Assembly: GCA_021202715.1 (NCBI GenBank)
Contig: JAJQCL010000232.1
Coordinates: forward strand, 8,319 to 16,546
DNA length: 8,228 nt
Origin: Lachnospiraceae bacterium
GTDB lineage: Bacteria > Bacillota > Clostridia > Lachnospirales > Lachnospiraceae
Reading direction: 5' to 3'
The notes below the pieces were generated by a model. It saw only the letters and a program-made list of their open reading frames with translations, was not told where the DNA came from and searched no databases. Every line of letters begins with the position of its first letter. Position 1 is the first letter of the stretch. This document shows positions 1-5,726 of the stretch, one piece after another. The translations under genes were made by a program, and so were the position numbers.

Positions 1-647
1 GTCTTATTGAACCGATTCATCAGATATCTGTTCGGGAGAAAAGCCTGAAAACGTATATAAACAGTATCTGCGATAAACCAGTGACGCATGTTCTCGATCC
101 CGTGTTTTTGCATGACAGGGATTTTTATATGAATATCGCTGTTCGACCGGCCAAAAAAGGATATGTTCTGATTTATATTGTTATGGGGAAATGCCGCTCC
201 GTTGTAGAGATGGCGGTTCAATATGCTCAGGAGCGAGGACTTGAGGTCATTGAGCTCGGAGAAGAACTTGAAGATGCTCACATTCCGAATGGCACGGAGC
301 ATCCGGTACTCTATGATGTAGGTGTCGAGGAATGGCTGGGATACATGGCCGATGCGGAATGTGTCTTCACAAATTCCTTTCATGCCTGTGCTCTGTCTAT
401 TATTCTGCATAAGAAGTTTTACGCCGGTCCGCGATCCGGCGATAAAATCGATTCAGTTCTGGAACTCTTTGAACTTGAGAATCGACGGATTTATGTGGAC
501 GAAGAGAATCTTTCGGAAAAACTGACTCAAGACATCGATTTTGACAGGGTCGATGAAATCTGGAAAGAGCAAAGAAAAATATCTGAAGATTTCCTCTTAA
601 ATGCCTTGAATGAGGCGGAGGAGTATGTGTCGGAACATGGAAGATAA
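1..647 (+). CDS. Polysaccharide pyruvyl transferase family protein, C-terminal part (5' end outside window)
   Basis: The reading frame is open from the first complete codon at base 3 to the TAA at 645-647, so the gene starts upstream of the window; the GTG at 81 is internal. About 215 residues are visible. Family signs are a SVREKS-like segment, the VLDPVFL segment, a hydrophobic strand (GYVLIYIV), and then GVEEWLGYMADAECVFTNSFHACALSIIL. This last part matches the C-terminal block of PF04230 (PS_pyruv_trans), where an acidic/aromatic stretch leads to TNSFHG; here the Gly after the His is Ala. Family members transfer ketal pyruvate or related groups to sugars during cell-wall, capsule or exopolysaccharide synthesis in the cytoplasm; the sugar substrate cannot be told from sequence. 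The gene is AT-rich (sampled lines about 37-40% GC against about 60% in later genes), which suggests a horizontally variable glycan locus. Family assignment is fairly sure, exact activity is not. Confidence 0.8.
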   Translation, partial: LIEPIHQISVREKSLKTYINSICDKPVTHVLDPVFLHDRDFYMNIAVRPAKKGYVLIYIVMGKCRSVVEMAVQYAQERGLEVIELGEELEDAHIPNGTEHPVLYDVGVEEWLGYMADAECVFTNSFHACALSIILHKKFYAGPRSGDKIDSVLELFELENRRIYVDEENLSEKLTQDIDFDRVDEIWKEQRKISEDFLLNALNEAEEYVSEHGR

Positions 648-690
648 ATGGCTGGGATAAGCATGAAAAGTTTTCCGACTGCATACACTA

Positions 691-720
691 CCACAGCACA
701 GGCCCGGAGGCTTACTGTGG
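691..720 (+). promoter_or_regulatory. Inverted repeat enclosing the ribosome-binding site and start codon of the TIGR04086-type gene
   Basis: CCACAG at 691-696 is the exact reverse complement of CTGTGG at 715-720. The loop contains the GGAGG ribosome-binding site (706-710) and the right arm contains the GTG start (717-719). A 6-bp stem with an 18-base loop is weak alone, but it stands 14 bases before the 735-762 hairpin, so the two could act together on translation initiation. This may be chance. Confidence 0.25.
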
Positions 721-1085
721 AACAGCGAATTCTCCCCTCCCCAGCCCGTATCCTGGGGAGGGCTCTTCTTTTTGAGGCTTTGGTGAGCGTTTTTCTCCTT
801 CTTGCGGCGTCGGCCGTCTTCACGCTGGCAGGGCCGGGGTTCTCTGCGATCCCTGTCGTTGCCCGCGCCATCTGGTTCCTCGCCTCGTTGACGGGCGGGT
901 TTCTGGCGGCCCGGGCCGCGGGGAGCCGCCGTCTGCTCTGGGGACTGGCGGCGGGCTTGGGCTGTCTTCTTGTTCTTCTCTTGCTTTCTCTGATTTTTTC
1001 CATGGGATCGGCGCATGCTTCCGCCTGGTTCTGGTGCCCGCTGCTCTGCCTGGTCGGCGGCGGGATCGGCGGGGGGCTCTCATGA
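717..1085 (+). CDS. TIGR04086/YrzE-type four-helix membrane protein
   Basis: This is a small integral membrane protein of unknown function, 122 residues from the GTG at 717. That start is chosen because GGAGG at 706-710 sits 6 bases before it and because it gives the short N-terminus usual in the family. ATGs at 648 and 663 are in frame but have weaker ribosome-binding sites and would add 18-23 polar residues. Four hydrophobic segments lie at about residues 14-36, 46-66, 72-94 and 104-120. The segment GGFLAARAAGSRRLLWGLAAG, between helices 2 and 3, resembles the family's Gly-Gly-Phe and basic-loop-Trp-Gly pattern. From family knowledge, these genes lie near tgt and yajC in Firmicutes (yrzE in Bacillus subtilis). 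Here the CNNM pair lies between. The first codons form a strong hairpin followed by a T-rich run (see 735-773), so expression may be controlled there. Family call is by pattern recall only. Confidence 0.7.
   Translation: MEQRILPSPARILGRALLFEALVSVFLLLAASAVFTLAGPGFSAIPVVARAIWFLASLTGGFLAARAAGSRRLLWGLAAGLGCLLVLLLLSLIFSMGSAHASAWFWCPLLCLVGGGIGGGLS
735..773 (+). terminator. Terminator-like hairpin inside the first codons of the TIGR04086-type gene
   Basis: A perfect 10-bp stem (735-744 with 753-762, core CCTCCCCAG/CTGGGGAGG) closes an 8-base loop and is followed at once by CTCTTCTTTTT. It has the shape of an intrinsic terminator and stands about 90 bases after the stop of the AT-rich glycan gene, which it could terminate. 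It also lies about 18 bases into the coding region that begins at GTG 717. Either the membrane-protein gene starts later, which would cut into its first helix, or the hairpin is tolerated or used as an attenuator. Confidence 0.5.
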
Positions 1086-1086
1086 T

Positions 1087-1145
1087 GCGGGACCGGTGAC
1101 AGAATGTGGCATTCCTGACATTTTCTCCTGATTGTCGGTTCCCGC
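1087..1145 (+). other. Imperfect long inverted repeat after the TIGR04086-type gene
   Basis: GCGGGA at 1087-1092 pairs with TCCCGC at 1140-1145. Inside these, CC/GG and GACA/TGTC can pair with small bulges, and GAATG/CATTC (1102-1106, 1110-1114) makes an inner hairpin. It begins just past the stop of the membrane-protein gene and ends just before the next promoter. There is no T-run, so it is not a classical terminator; it may limit read-through or have no role. Confidence 0.25.
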
Positions 1146-1148
1146 GCA

Positions 1149-1178
1149 TTGACAGAGAGGGCAAATTCGTGGTAACAT
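1149..1178 (+). promoter_or_regulatory. Sigma-A-type promoter for the CNNM/CorC-type gene pair
   Basis: A perfect -35 TTGACA (1149-1154) is followed after 18 bases by TAACAT (1173-1178), which matches four of six positions of the -10 consensus. Transcription would start near 1185, giving a leader of about 100 bases before the ATG at 1283. It is the best promoter match upstream of this gene pair. Confidence 0.6.
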
Positions 1179-1187
1179 GAACCCTAA

Positions 1188-1224
1188 TTCTAAACAATTT
1201 TAGAAAACGTGAACCTGGTTTACG
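1188..1224 (+). promoter_or_regulatory. Two adjacent palindromes just downstream of the promoter, possible operator(s)
   Basis: The first palindrome is TTCTAAA-N4-TTTAGAA (1188-1205), perfect over 7 bases per arm. Three bases on is CGTGAACC-T-GGTTTACG (1208-1224), complementary at 7 of 8 positions with one G-T pair. The first begins at the predicted transcription start, a usual position for a repressor site. I do not recognise either as a known operator. The one-base centre of the second fits a DNA site better than an RNA hairpin. Confidence 0.4.
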
Positions 1225-1282
1225 GGCGGCCTGTGCGTAAGACCCTATGGGAACCGAAGATAAAGGAGATGGATGTCCTAAA

Positions 1283-2566
1283 ATGGATGATGGCAGTCGA
1301 ATATCATGGCTACTCGTGATTATTCTGTTGTTCTGTGCGGCGTTTTTCGCCGTGGCGGAGACCGCGGCTGCCGCGGCCTCCCGGGTCAGGATCCGTATGG
1401 CCGCCGAGCACGGCGAGAAACATGCGGAGAGCGCTCTTTATGTGCTGGAGAATTTTGACCGGGCGATCAGCACGCTGCTGATCTGCACAAATGTCGTACA
1501 TCTGGCGACCGCTTCGATCGTCACCGTGCAGGTGACGCGGATCTGGGGGCTTGGCGCCGTGTCGGTCAGTACGCTTCTCACCACGATCGTGGTGTTCTTC
1601 GCCGGGGAAATGCTTCCCAAGAGCGTGGCCAAGAAGTATAGTGAAAGACTGCTTCTGACCTGTGCGGGGCCGCTCTGCTTTCTGATGAAGGTGCTGGCGC
1701 CGCTCTCCACTCTGCTGACCTGGATTGGCCAGGCGGCGGCGAAGCTGACGAAGGGCGATCCGCAGATCTCCGTGACAGAGGATGAGCTGTATGACATCAT
1801 CGAGGACATGACCGAGGAAGGGACGCTGGACGACGCGCAGGGAGACCTGATTTCGTCGGCGCTGCAGTTCGGCGATGTGACGGTGGAGAGTGTGCTTACG
1901 CCCCGTGTGGACGTGGCGGCCATCGATATCGACACGTCAAACGAGGAGATCCTGGCCTTTGTCAAAGAACAGAACCACAGTCGGCTGCCTGTCTATGAGG
2001 GCACGATCGATCACATCATCGGTGTCCTGCAGATCCGTAAATTCATCAAGGCTTTTCTGCGCCAGGGAGACGCACTGGATCTGCGCTCCCTGCTGGACGA
2101 CGTACTCTTCGTCCATCAAAGTGCAAACATCGACGATCTTCTCCCCGCCATGTCCAAAGAAAAACTGAATATGGCTGTTGTCACCGACAATTACGGGGGG
2201 ACTCTCGGCATCGTGACGGTGGAGGATATCCTCGAGGAGCTGGTCGGCGAGATCTGGGATGAGGACGACGTCGTCGATGAGACCGTGGTGCAGCTGGAAG
2301 ATGGTTCCTATCAGGTGGATGCGGACGAATCGGTGAGCGATGCCTTTGAACATGTGGACTATGAAGATCCGGAGGAGGATGAAGACCTCATCAATACGCT
2401 GATGGGGGAGTGGGCCTACGAGCAGTTCCCGGCCATCCCGGTGGTGGGAGACCGGTTTACCTACCATGAACTGGAAATTACTGTTTCAGAAATGGACCAC
2501 AACCGGATCCGCAAGCTCACCCTGCGGCGGCTTCCGGCCGGCGCCAAAGGGGGTGAGGAGGCATGA
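1283..2566 (+). CDS. CNNM/CorC-type membrane protein with CBS pair (hemolysin-family annotation), first paralogue
   Basis: Predicted divalent-cation (Mg2+ or similar) transport or efflux protein of the CNNM/CorC family, 427 residues. The start is set at ATG 1283 because it gives the family-typical N-terminus, a short polar MDDGS run leading straight into helix 1. AAAGGAG lies at 1262-1268, a rather long 14 bases upstream. The in-frame ATG at 1247 has no ribosome-binding site. Domains in order: DUF21/CNNM transmembrane part (helices at about 8-28, 62-85, 92-112, 125-150), tandem CBS domains (about 200-325, with VLTPRVD, SRLPVYE and the MAVVTDNYGGTLGIVTVEDILEE segment), then a CorC_HlyC C-terminal domain (about 335-415). 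The LPKSVAKK motif in helix 3 is present. Oddity: helix 1 reads FFAVAET where the second paralogue has FFSASEM, and NVVHLA replaces NLVNIA, so several polar residues of the likely ion path are lost. Its stop overlaps the next start (ATGA), so the two genes are translationally coupled. Confidence 0.88.
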   Translation: MDDGSRISWLLVIILLFCAAFFAVAETAAAAASRVRIRMAAEHGEKHAESALYVLENFDRAISTLLICTNVVHLATASIVTVQVTRIWGLGAVSVSTLLTTIVVFFAGEMLPKSVAKKYSERLLLTCAGPLCFLMKVLAPLSTLLTWIGQAAAKLTKGDPQISVTEDELYDIIEDMTEEGTLDDAQGDLISSALQFGDVTVESVLTPRVDVAAIDIDTSNEEILAFVKEQNHSRLPVYEGTIDHIIGVLQIRKFIKAFLRQGDALDLRSLLDDVLFVHQSANIDDLLPAMSKEKLNMAVVTDNYGGTLGIVTVEDILEELVGEIWDEDDVVDETVVQLEDGSYQVDADESVSDAFEHVDYEDPEEDEDLINTLMGEWAYEQFPAIPVVGDRFTYHELEITVSEMDHNRIRKLTLRRLPAGAKGGEEA

Positions 2567-3828
2567 CGGTGTATCTGATCGCGCTCGGAATTCTGCTGTG
2601 CCTCTGTGGTTCCGCGTTTTTCTCGGCTTCGGAGATGTCTTATTCCGCCTGCAACCGTCTTCGCCTGGAAAACGAGGCGGAGGACGGGTCGCGGAAAGCG
2701 GGACTGGCGCTGCGTATTCTGGATCGGTATGACGACGCACTCAGTGCGATTCTGATCGGAAATAACCTGGTGAACATTGCCTCCTCGTCTCTGGGATCGG
2801 TGTTTGTGATTCTGGTCTCCGGCAGCGATGCCTATGCCTGGGTCGCCACCGTGATTCTGACGGTGCTGGTGATCATTTTCGGGGAGACCATCCCCAAAAT
2901 CACGGCGAAGAAGAATGCCAACGGCATGGCGGTCCGCAGTGCCTCGCTGCTTCATGGCCTGATGATTGTCCTGAGCCCGCTGATCTGGGTGGTTGTCCAT
3001 CTGATCGCCTGGCTCACGCGCGGGATGAAGGGCGATGAGGAGAGCGACGCCGACGAGGCGGTGGAGGAGCTCCAGTCCATCATCGAGACCGCGGAGGACG
3101 AGGAGGTCCTCGATGAGGATCAGACGGAGCTGGTGCAGGCGGCCATTGGCTTTGCCGACATCTCCGCGCAGGAGGTCATGACGGCGCGGGTGGACGTTCT
3201 GGCGATCGATATTGATGACGACTGGGAGGATATCCTGGCGGTGGTGGAGGACTCTCCCTATTCGCGGCTGCCTGTGTATGAGGACAATATTGACAACGTG
3301 ATCGGCGTTTTATATCTGAATCATTTTCTCAAAGCCCTGACCGAGGGCGAAACGGTGGACATCCGCTCCCTGCTGATGCCGCCCTGTTATGTGTATAAGA
3401 CGATGAAGCTGCCGGAAGTGATGAACCAGCTGCGCCGGGCCAAGCAGCATCTGGCGATCGTCACTGGCGAGTACGGAGGCATCGTCGGGGTGCTGTCCAT
3501 GGAGGATGTGCTGGAGCAGATCGTCGGGGAGATCTGGGATGAGACGGATACGGTCGAGCCGGAAGTCACCGAGCATGCGGGGGGCATCTACGAGCTGGAC
3601 GGCGCCATGATGATGGATGATTTTCTGGAACTTTTTGACATCCGGGAGGATGAACTCGAAGCGGAAAGCGATACCGTGGGGGGATGGACACTGGAATCAT
3701 TCGGCGGCGCCTATCCGAAGAGCGGAGAGAGCTTTCGCTGGCATGGCCTGCGCGTCACGGTTCTGGCCATGGAGGGCCGCCGGGTGGAAAAGGTGCTGGT
3801 GCAGGCCGAGAAAGAGGATAGCGTATAA
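2563..3828 (+). CDS. CNNM/CorC-type membrane protein with CBS pair, second paralogue
   Basis: Same family and layout as the preceding gene, 421 residues, probably a membrane Mg2+/divalent-cation transporter. The ATG at 2563 overlaps the previous stop by 4 bases, with GAGGAGG directly upstream. Domains: DUF21/CNNM membrane part (helices about 3-22, 58-84, 90-110, 125-152), an acidic linker (about 157-187), CBS pair (about 203-325, with VMTARVD, SRLPVYE and HLAIVTGEYGGIVGVLSMEDVLEQ), and CorC_HlyC domain (about 333-415). It keeps the canonical polar residues FFSASE in helix 1, GNNLVNIASSS in helix 2 and FGETIPK in helix 3, so it is the better candidate for ion conduction. CNNM/CorC proteins form dimers through their CBS domains, and the coupled, roughly equimolar expression suggests a heterodimer with the first paralogue; that is inference. 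The old family name 'hemolysin' should not be read as toxin activity. Confidence 0.9.
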   Translation: MTVYLIALGILLCLCGSAFFSASEMSYSACNRLRLENEAEDGSRKAGLALRILDRYDDALSAILIGNNLVNIASSSLGSVFVILVSGSDAYAWVATVILTVLVIIFGETIPKITAKKNANGMAVRSASLLHGLMIVLSPLIWVVVHLIAWLTRGMKGDEESDADEAVEELQSIIETAEDEEVLDEDQTELVQAAIGFADISAQEVMTARVDVLAIDIDDDWEDILAVVEDSPYSRLPVYEDNIDNVIGVLYLNHFLKALTEGETVDIRSLLMPPCYVYKTMKLPEVMNQLRRAKQHLAIVTGEYGGIVGVLSMEDVLEQIVGEIWDETDTVEPEVTEHAGGIYELDGAMMMDDFLELFDIREDELEAESDTVGGWTLESFGGAYPKSGESFRWHGLRVTVLAMEGRRVEKVLVQAEKEDSV

Positions 3829-3829
3829 A

Positions 3830-3898
3830 GAAAGTCCCGGACAGCGGCCAGGCAGATGGGCAAGCATGCTTGCACAGATGTCTGGACATTGGACTTTC
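3830..3898 (+). other. Nested inverted repeats between the CNNM pair and tgt, possible structured leader
   Basis: Outer arms GAAAGTCC (3830-3837) and GGACTTTC (3891-3898) are exact complements. Inside, CCGGACA (3837-3843) pairs with TGTCTGG (3879-3885) with one G-T pair, and the centre is the perfect 14-base palindrome GCAAGCATGCTTGC (3860-3873). GTCC at 3834-3837 can pair with any of three GGAC copies (3839-3842, 3884-3887, 3891-3894), so alternative folds exist. There is no T-run after it, so it is not an intrinsic terminator. It starts directly after the upstream stop and ends 28 bases before tgt. I do not recognise it as a known riboswitch. Confidence 0.45.
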
Positions 3899-3926
3899 AC
3901 ACATGACACTTGTATGAGGATTTATT

Positions 3927-5075
3927 ATGTATACACTGATCAAAAAGGACCATCGGGCCCGACGGGGGCGGCTCGAAACGGTCCACGGCGTCATTGAAAC
4001 TCCCGTATTCATGAATGTGGGAACGGTGGGAGCGATCAAGGGCGCCGTTTCCGCGGATGATCTTCGCGAGATCGGTACGCAGGTGGAGCTTTCCAATACC
4101 TACCATCTTCATGTCCGCCCCGGCGACCAGGTCGTGCGGCAGATGGGCGGACTCCATGCTTTCATGCGCTGGGACCGGCCGATCCTGACGGATTCGGGCG
4201 GCTTTCAGGTCTTCTCCCTGGCCGGACTGCGGAAGATCCGTGAGGAGGGCGTCTGGTTTCACTCCCATGTGGATGGGCGGAAGATCTTCATGGGGCCGGA
4301 GGAGAGCATGCAGATCCAGTCCAATCTGGGATCGACGATCGCCATGGCTTTCGATGAATGCGCTCCGCACCCGGCGACCCGGGAGTATATGGAGGACAGC
4401 GTGGCACGGACGACCCGCTGGCTGGCGCGCTGCAAGGCGGAGATGGAGCGGCTCAATGCTCTGCCGGATACCCTGAATCCTCAGCAGATGCTCTTCGGCA
4501 TCAACCAGGGAGGAACCTTCGAGGATATCCGCATCGCGCAGGCGGAGCAGATCGCGGCCATGGATCTGGACGGCTATGCGCTGGGCGGCCTGGCCGTGGG
4601 CGAGAGCCATGAGGAGATGTACCGGATTCTGGATGTCACGGTGCCGCACCTGCCGGAGGATAAACCAATCTATCTGATGGGCGTCGGCACGCCGGCCAAC
4701 ATCCTGGAGGCGGTGGACCGGGGCGTAGACTTCTTTGACTGCGTCTATCCCAGCCGCAACGGACGGCACGGGCACGTCTACACCAACCACGGGAAGCTGA
4801 ACCTGTTTAACGCCCGCTTTGAGACCGACGGAGCGCCAATCGAGGAGGGCTGCGGCTGTCCTGCGTGCCGCGGCGGTTACAGCCGCGCGTACATCCGGCA
4901 CCTGCTGAAGGCCGGTGAGATGCTGGGAATGCGTTTTTGTGTCTTGCATAATCTATATTTTTATAATACAATGATGACGGAGATTCGCCAGGCGATCGAG
5001 GACGGCTGCTATGCGCAGTACAAGAAACGGAAGCTGGCGGGCCTGGGCGTGGAGCCGGTGGAACCCACCGTCTGA
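3927..5075 (+). CDS. tgt: Queuine/preQ1 tRNA-ribosyltransferase (tRNA-guanine transglycosylase)
   Basis: Cytoplasmic enzyme that exchanges guanine 34 in GUN-anticodon tRNAs for a deazaguanine base, normally preQ1 in bacteria, in queuosine synthesis. It has 382 residues, the usual bacterial length. The ATG at 3927 has GAGGA 6 bases upstream. Visible active-site features: TDSGGFQVF with the general acid/base Asp at residue 89, FDEC (Asp143-Cys145), FGINQGG (190-196), the GGLAVGE base-pocket loop (220-226), and FDCVYPSRNGRHG with the nucleophile Asp at 271. The zinc site is Cys309, Cys311, Cys314 and His341. Cys145 and the Val in LAVGE are as in preQ1-using bacterial enzymes. The tRNA-contact motif reads PSRNGRHG instead of the common PTRNARNG. 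yajC follows by 53 bases, the classic order, but queA is not upstream within the window. Identity is very secure; the substrate (preQ1 or salvaged queuine) is inferred. Confidence 0.97.
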   Translation: MYTLIKKDHRARRGRLETVHGVIETPVFMNVGTVGAIKGAVSADDLREIGTQVELSNTYHLHVRPGDQVVRQMGGLHAFMRWDRPILTDSGGFQVFSLAGLRKIREEGVWFHSHVDGRKIFMGPEESMQIQSNLGSTIAMAFDECAPHPATREYMEDSVARTTRWLARCKAEMERLNALPDTLNPQQMLFGINQGGTFEDIRIAQAEQIAAMDLDGYALGGLAVGESHEEMYRILDVTVPHLPEDKPIYLMGVGTPANILEAVDRGVDFFDCVYPSRNGRHGHVYTNHGKLNLFNARFETDGAPIEEGCGCPACRGGYSRAYIRHLLKAGEMLGMRFCVLHNLYFYNTMMTEIRQAIEDGCYAQYKKRKLAGLGVEPVEPTV

Positions 5076-5128
5076 TACGCACTCGAAATGCCGGCGGGCA
5101 GCCGGAAGCACAGGAGGAACAAGTTATT

Positions 5129-5431
5129 ATGTCATTGTTAGCAGCAAGCAGCGGATACGGAGCCGGTTTCTGGATCATTTACATTGTGATCATCGTGGCG
5201 TTCATGTATTTTGTCATGATCCGTCCGCAGAACAAGCAGAAGAAAGAAAAAGCGGCTCTGATCGCCAGCATCGAGATCGGCGACAGCGTCCTGACGAGCA
5301 GCGGTTTTTACGGAACCATCATCGATGTTACGGAGGATGTGGTGATCGTGGAGTTCGGCAACAATAAGAACTGCCGGATCCCCATGCAGAAGGAAGCGAT
5401 CATTCAGGTAGAAAAACCCGGCCAGGAGTAA
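5129..5431 (+). CDS. yajC: Preprotein translocase accessory subunit YajC
   Basis: Small single-span membrane protein associated with the SecDF-SecYEG translocase. It has 100 residues: a short periplasm-side N-terminus, one transmembrane helix (about 12-31) ending in the signature MIRPQNKQKK, then a soluble domain with the family pattern GDSVLTSSGFYGTIIDV and VEFGNNKNCRIPMQKEAI. AGGAGG at 5112-5117 lies 11 bases before the ATG, slightly long but with no better start. It follows tgt and very probably shares its transcript; the 53-base gap holds only a small CCGGC/GCCGG stem (5091-5105). secD and secF, which often follow yajC, are absent: a probable terminator and leuB come next instead. Confidence 0.95.
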   Translation: MSLLAASSGYGAGFWIIYIVIIVAFMYFVMIRPQNKQKKEKAALIASIEIGDSVLTSSGFYGTIIDVTEDVVIVEFGNNKNCRIPMQKEAIIQVEKPGQE

Positions 5432-5438
5432 CAGTGCG

Positions 5439-5465
5439 GGTTCGCGGCCGCAGGCGCCGGGAACC
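5439..5465 (+). other. Hairpin just after yajC
   Basis: GGTTC (5439-5443) pairs with GAACC (5461-5465) and, after one G-G mismatch, CGGC (5445-5448) pairs with GCCG (5456-5459) around a 7-base loop. It begins 8 bases past the yajC stop. It has no T-run, so it may protect the 3' end of the mRNA or assist the next hairpin. Confidence 0.4.
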
Positions 5466-5492
5466 GGATCAACCCGTATAGGAAGGCATCGA

Positions 5493-5532
5493 AGGACAAG
5501 GCTGTGGATTTCGCGGCTTTGTCCTGTTTGTT
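5493..5532 (+). terminator. Probable rho-independent terminator of tgt-yajC
   Basis: An 11-12 bp stem (5493-5504 with 5514-5525, core AGGACAAGGC/GGCTTTGTCCT with two G-T pairs) closes a loop of about 9 bases and is followed by GTTTGTT. The stem is long and the tail moderately T-rich. It lies 62 bases after yajC and before the leuB promoter, which is where the tgt-yajC transcript should end. Confidence 0.65.
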
Positions 5533-5542
5533 ATGATGCGCA

Positions 5543-5623
5543 GAGCCGGGTAAGGAGTGCTGCGGCTGGTGCCGCACGCGGCTCGCACAGGCGGTCAGGA
5601 AACGATACGCCGTCTCCTGACCG
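5543..5623 (+). other. Further hairpins in the yajC-leuB gap
   Basis: Three stems follow the terminator. GAGCCG (5543-5548) pairs with CGGCTC (5579-5584) and encloses a perfect TGCGGC-TGGT-GCCGCA hairpin (5561-5576). Then CGGTCAGGA (5592-5600) pairs exactly with TCCTGACCG (5615-5623), with an inner ACG/CGT. None is followed by a T-run. All lie upstream of the predicted leuB start of transcription, so they are not its mRNA leader; they could be a small RNA, protein-binding sites, or remnants of a repeat. With the two hairpins above, this gap holds five or six stems and no gene. Confidence 0.4.
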
Positions 5624-5641
5624 ATGATACTATACAGCCGG

Positions 5642-5670
5642 TTGAAAAACAGCGCGGAATGAGCTATGAT
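5642..5670 (+). promoter_or_regulatory. Promoter of leuB
   Basis: TTGAAA (5642-5647) and TATGAT (5665-5670) are separated by the ideal 17 bases, each matching five of six consensus positions. Transcription would start near 5677, giving a leader of about 50 bases before the ATG at 5727. No T-box or leader-peptide attenuator fits into that length. Confidence 0.75.
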
Positions 5671-5726
5671 AGACGAAATGTGCGGGCGGCAGGCTGTCTG
5701 CGCGCCGCATGGAGAGGAGAATCCAT

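Noticed and set aside
527..1197. Overlapping minus-strand frames opposite the glycan and TIGR04086-type genes
   Set aside because: Arg/Pro-rich low-complexity translations with no family resemblance; the sense frames have clear families and start sites.
1186..1206. CodY box
   Set aside because: The AT-rich palindrome resembles AATTTTCWGAAAATT only loosely, and the central TTCWGAA is missing.
1185..1282. M-box or yybP-ykoY (Mg2+/Mn2+) riboswitch before the cation-transporter genes
   Set aside because: The leader is only about 100 bases and lacks the recognisable conserved loops; short palindromes explain it better.
1283..3828. Haemolysin toxin genes
   Set aside because: The 'hemolysin' label is historical for the CNNM/CorC-CBS family; membrane and CBS domains indicate ion transport.
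3829..3926. preQ1 riboswitch upstream of tgt
   Set aside because: The short class-I hairpin and A-rich tail or the class-II layout are not visible; the stems here are of a different kind.
3897..4949. 350-codon open frame on the minus strand opposite tgt
   Set aside because: It is antisense to an unmistakable tgt, has no recognisable domain, and comes from the GC-rich codon pattern of the sense gene.
5709..5726. Upstream ATG as the leuB start
   Set aside because: The AGGAG ribosome-binding site lies after it, and the ATG at 5727 gives the standard LeuB N-terminus.
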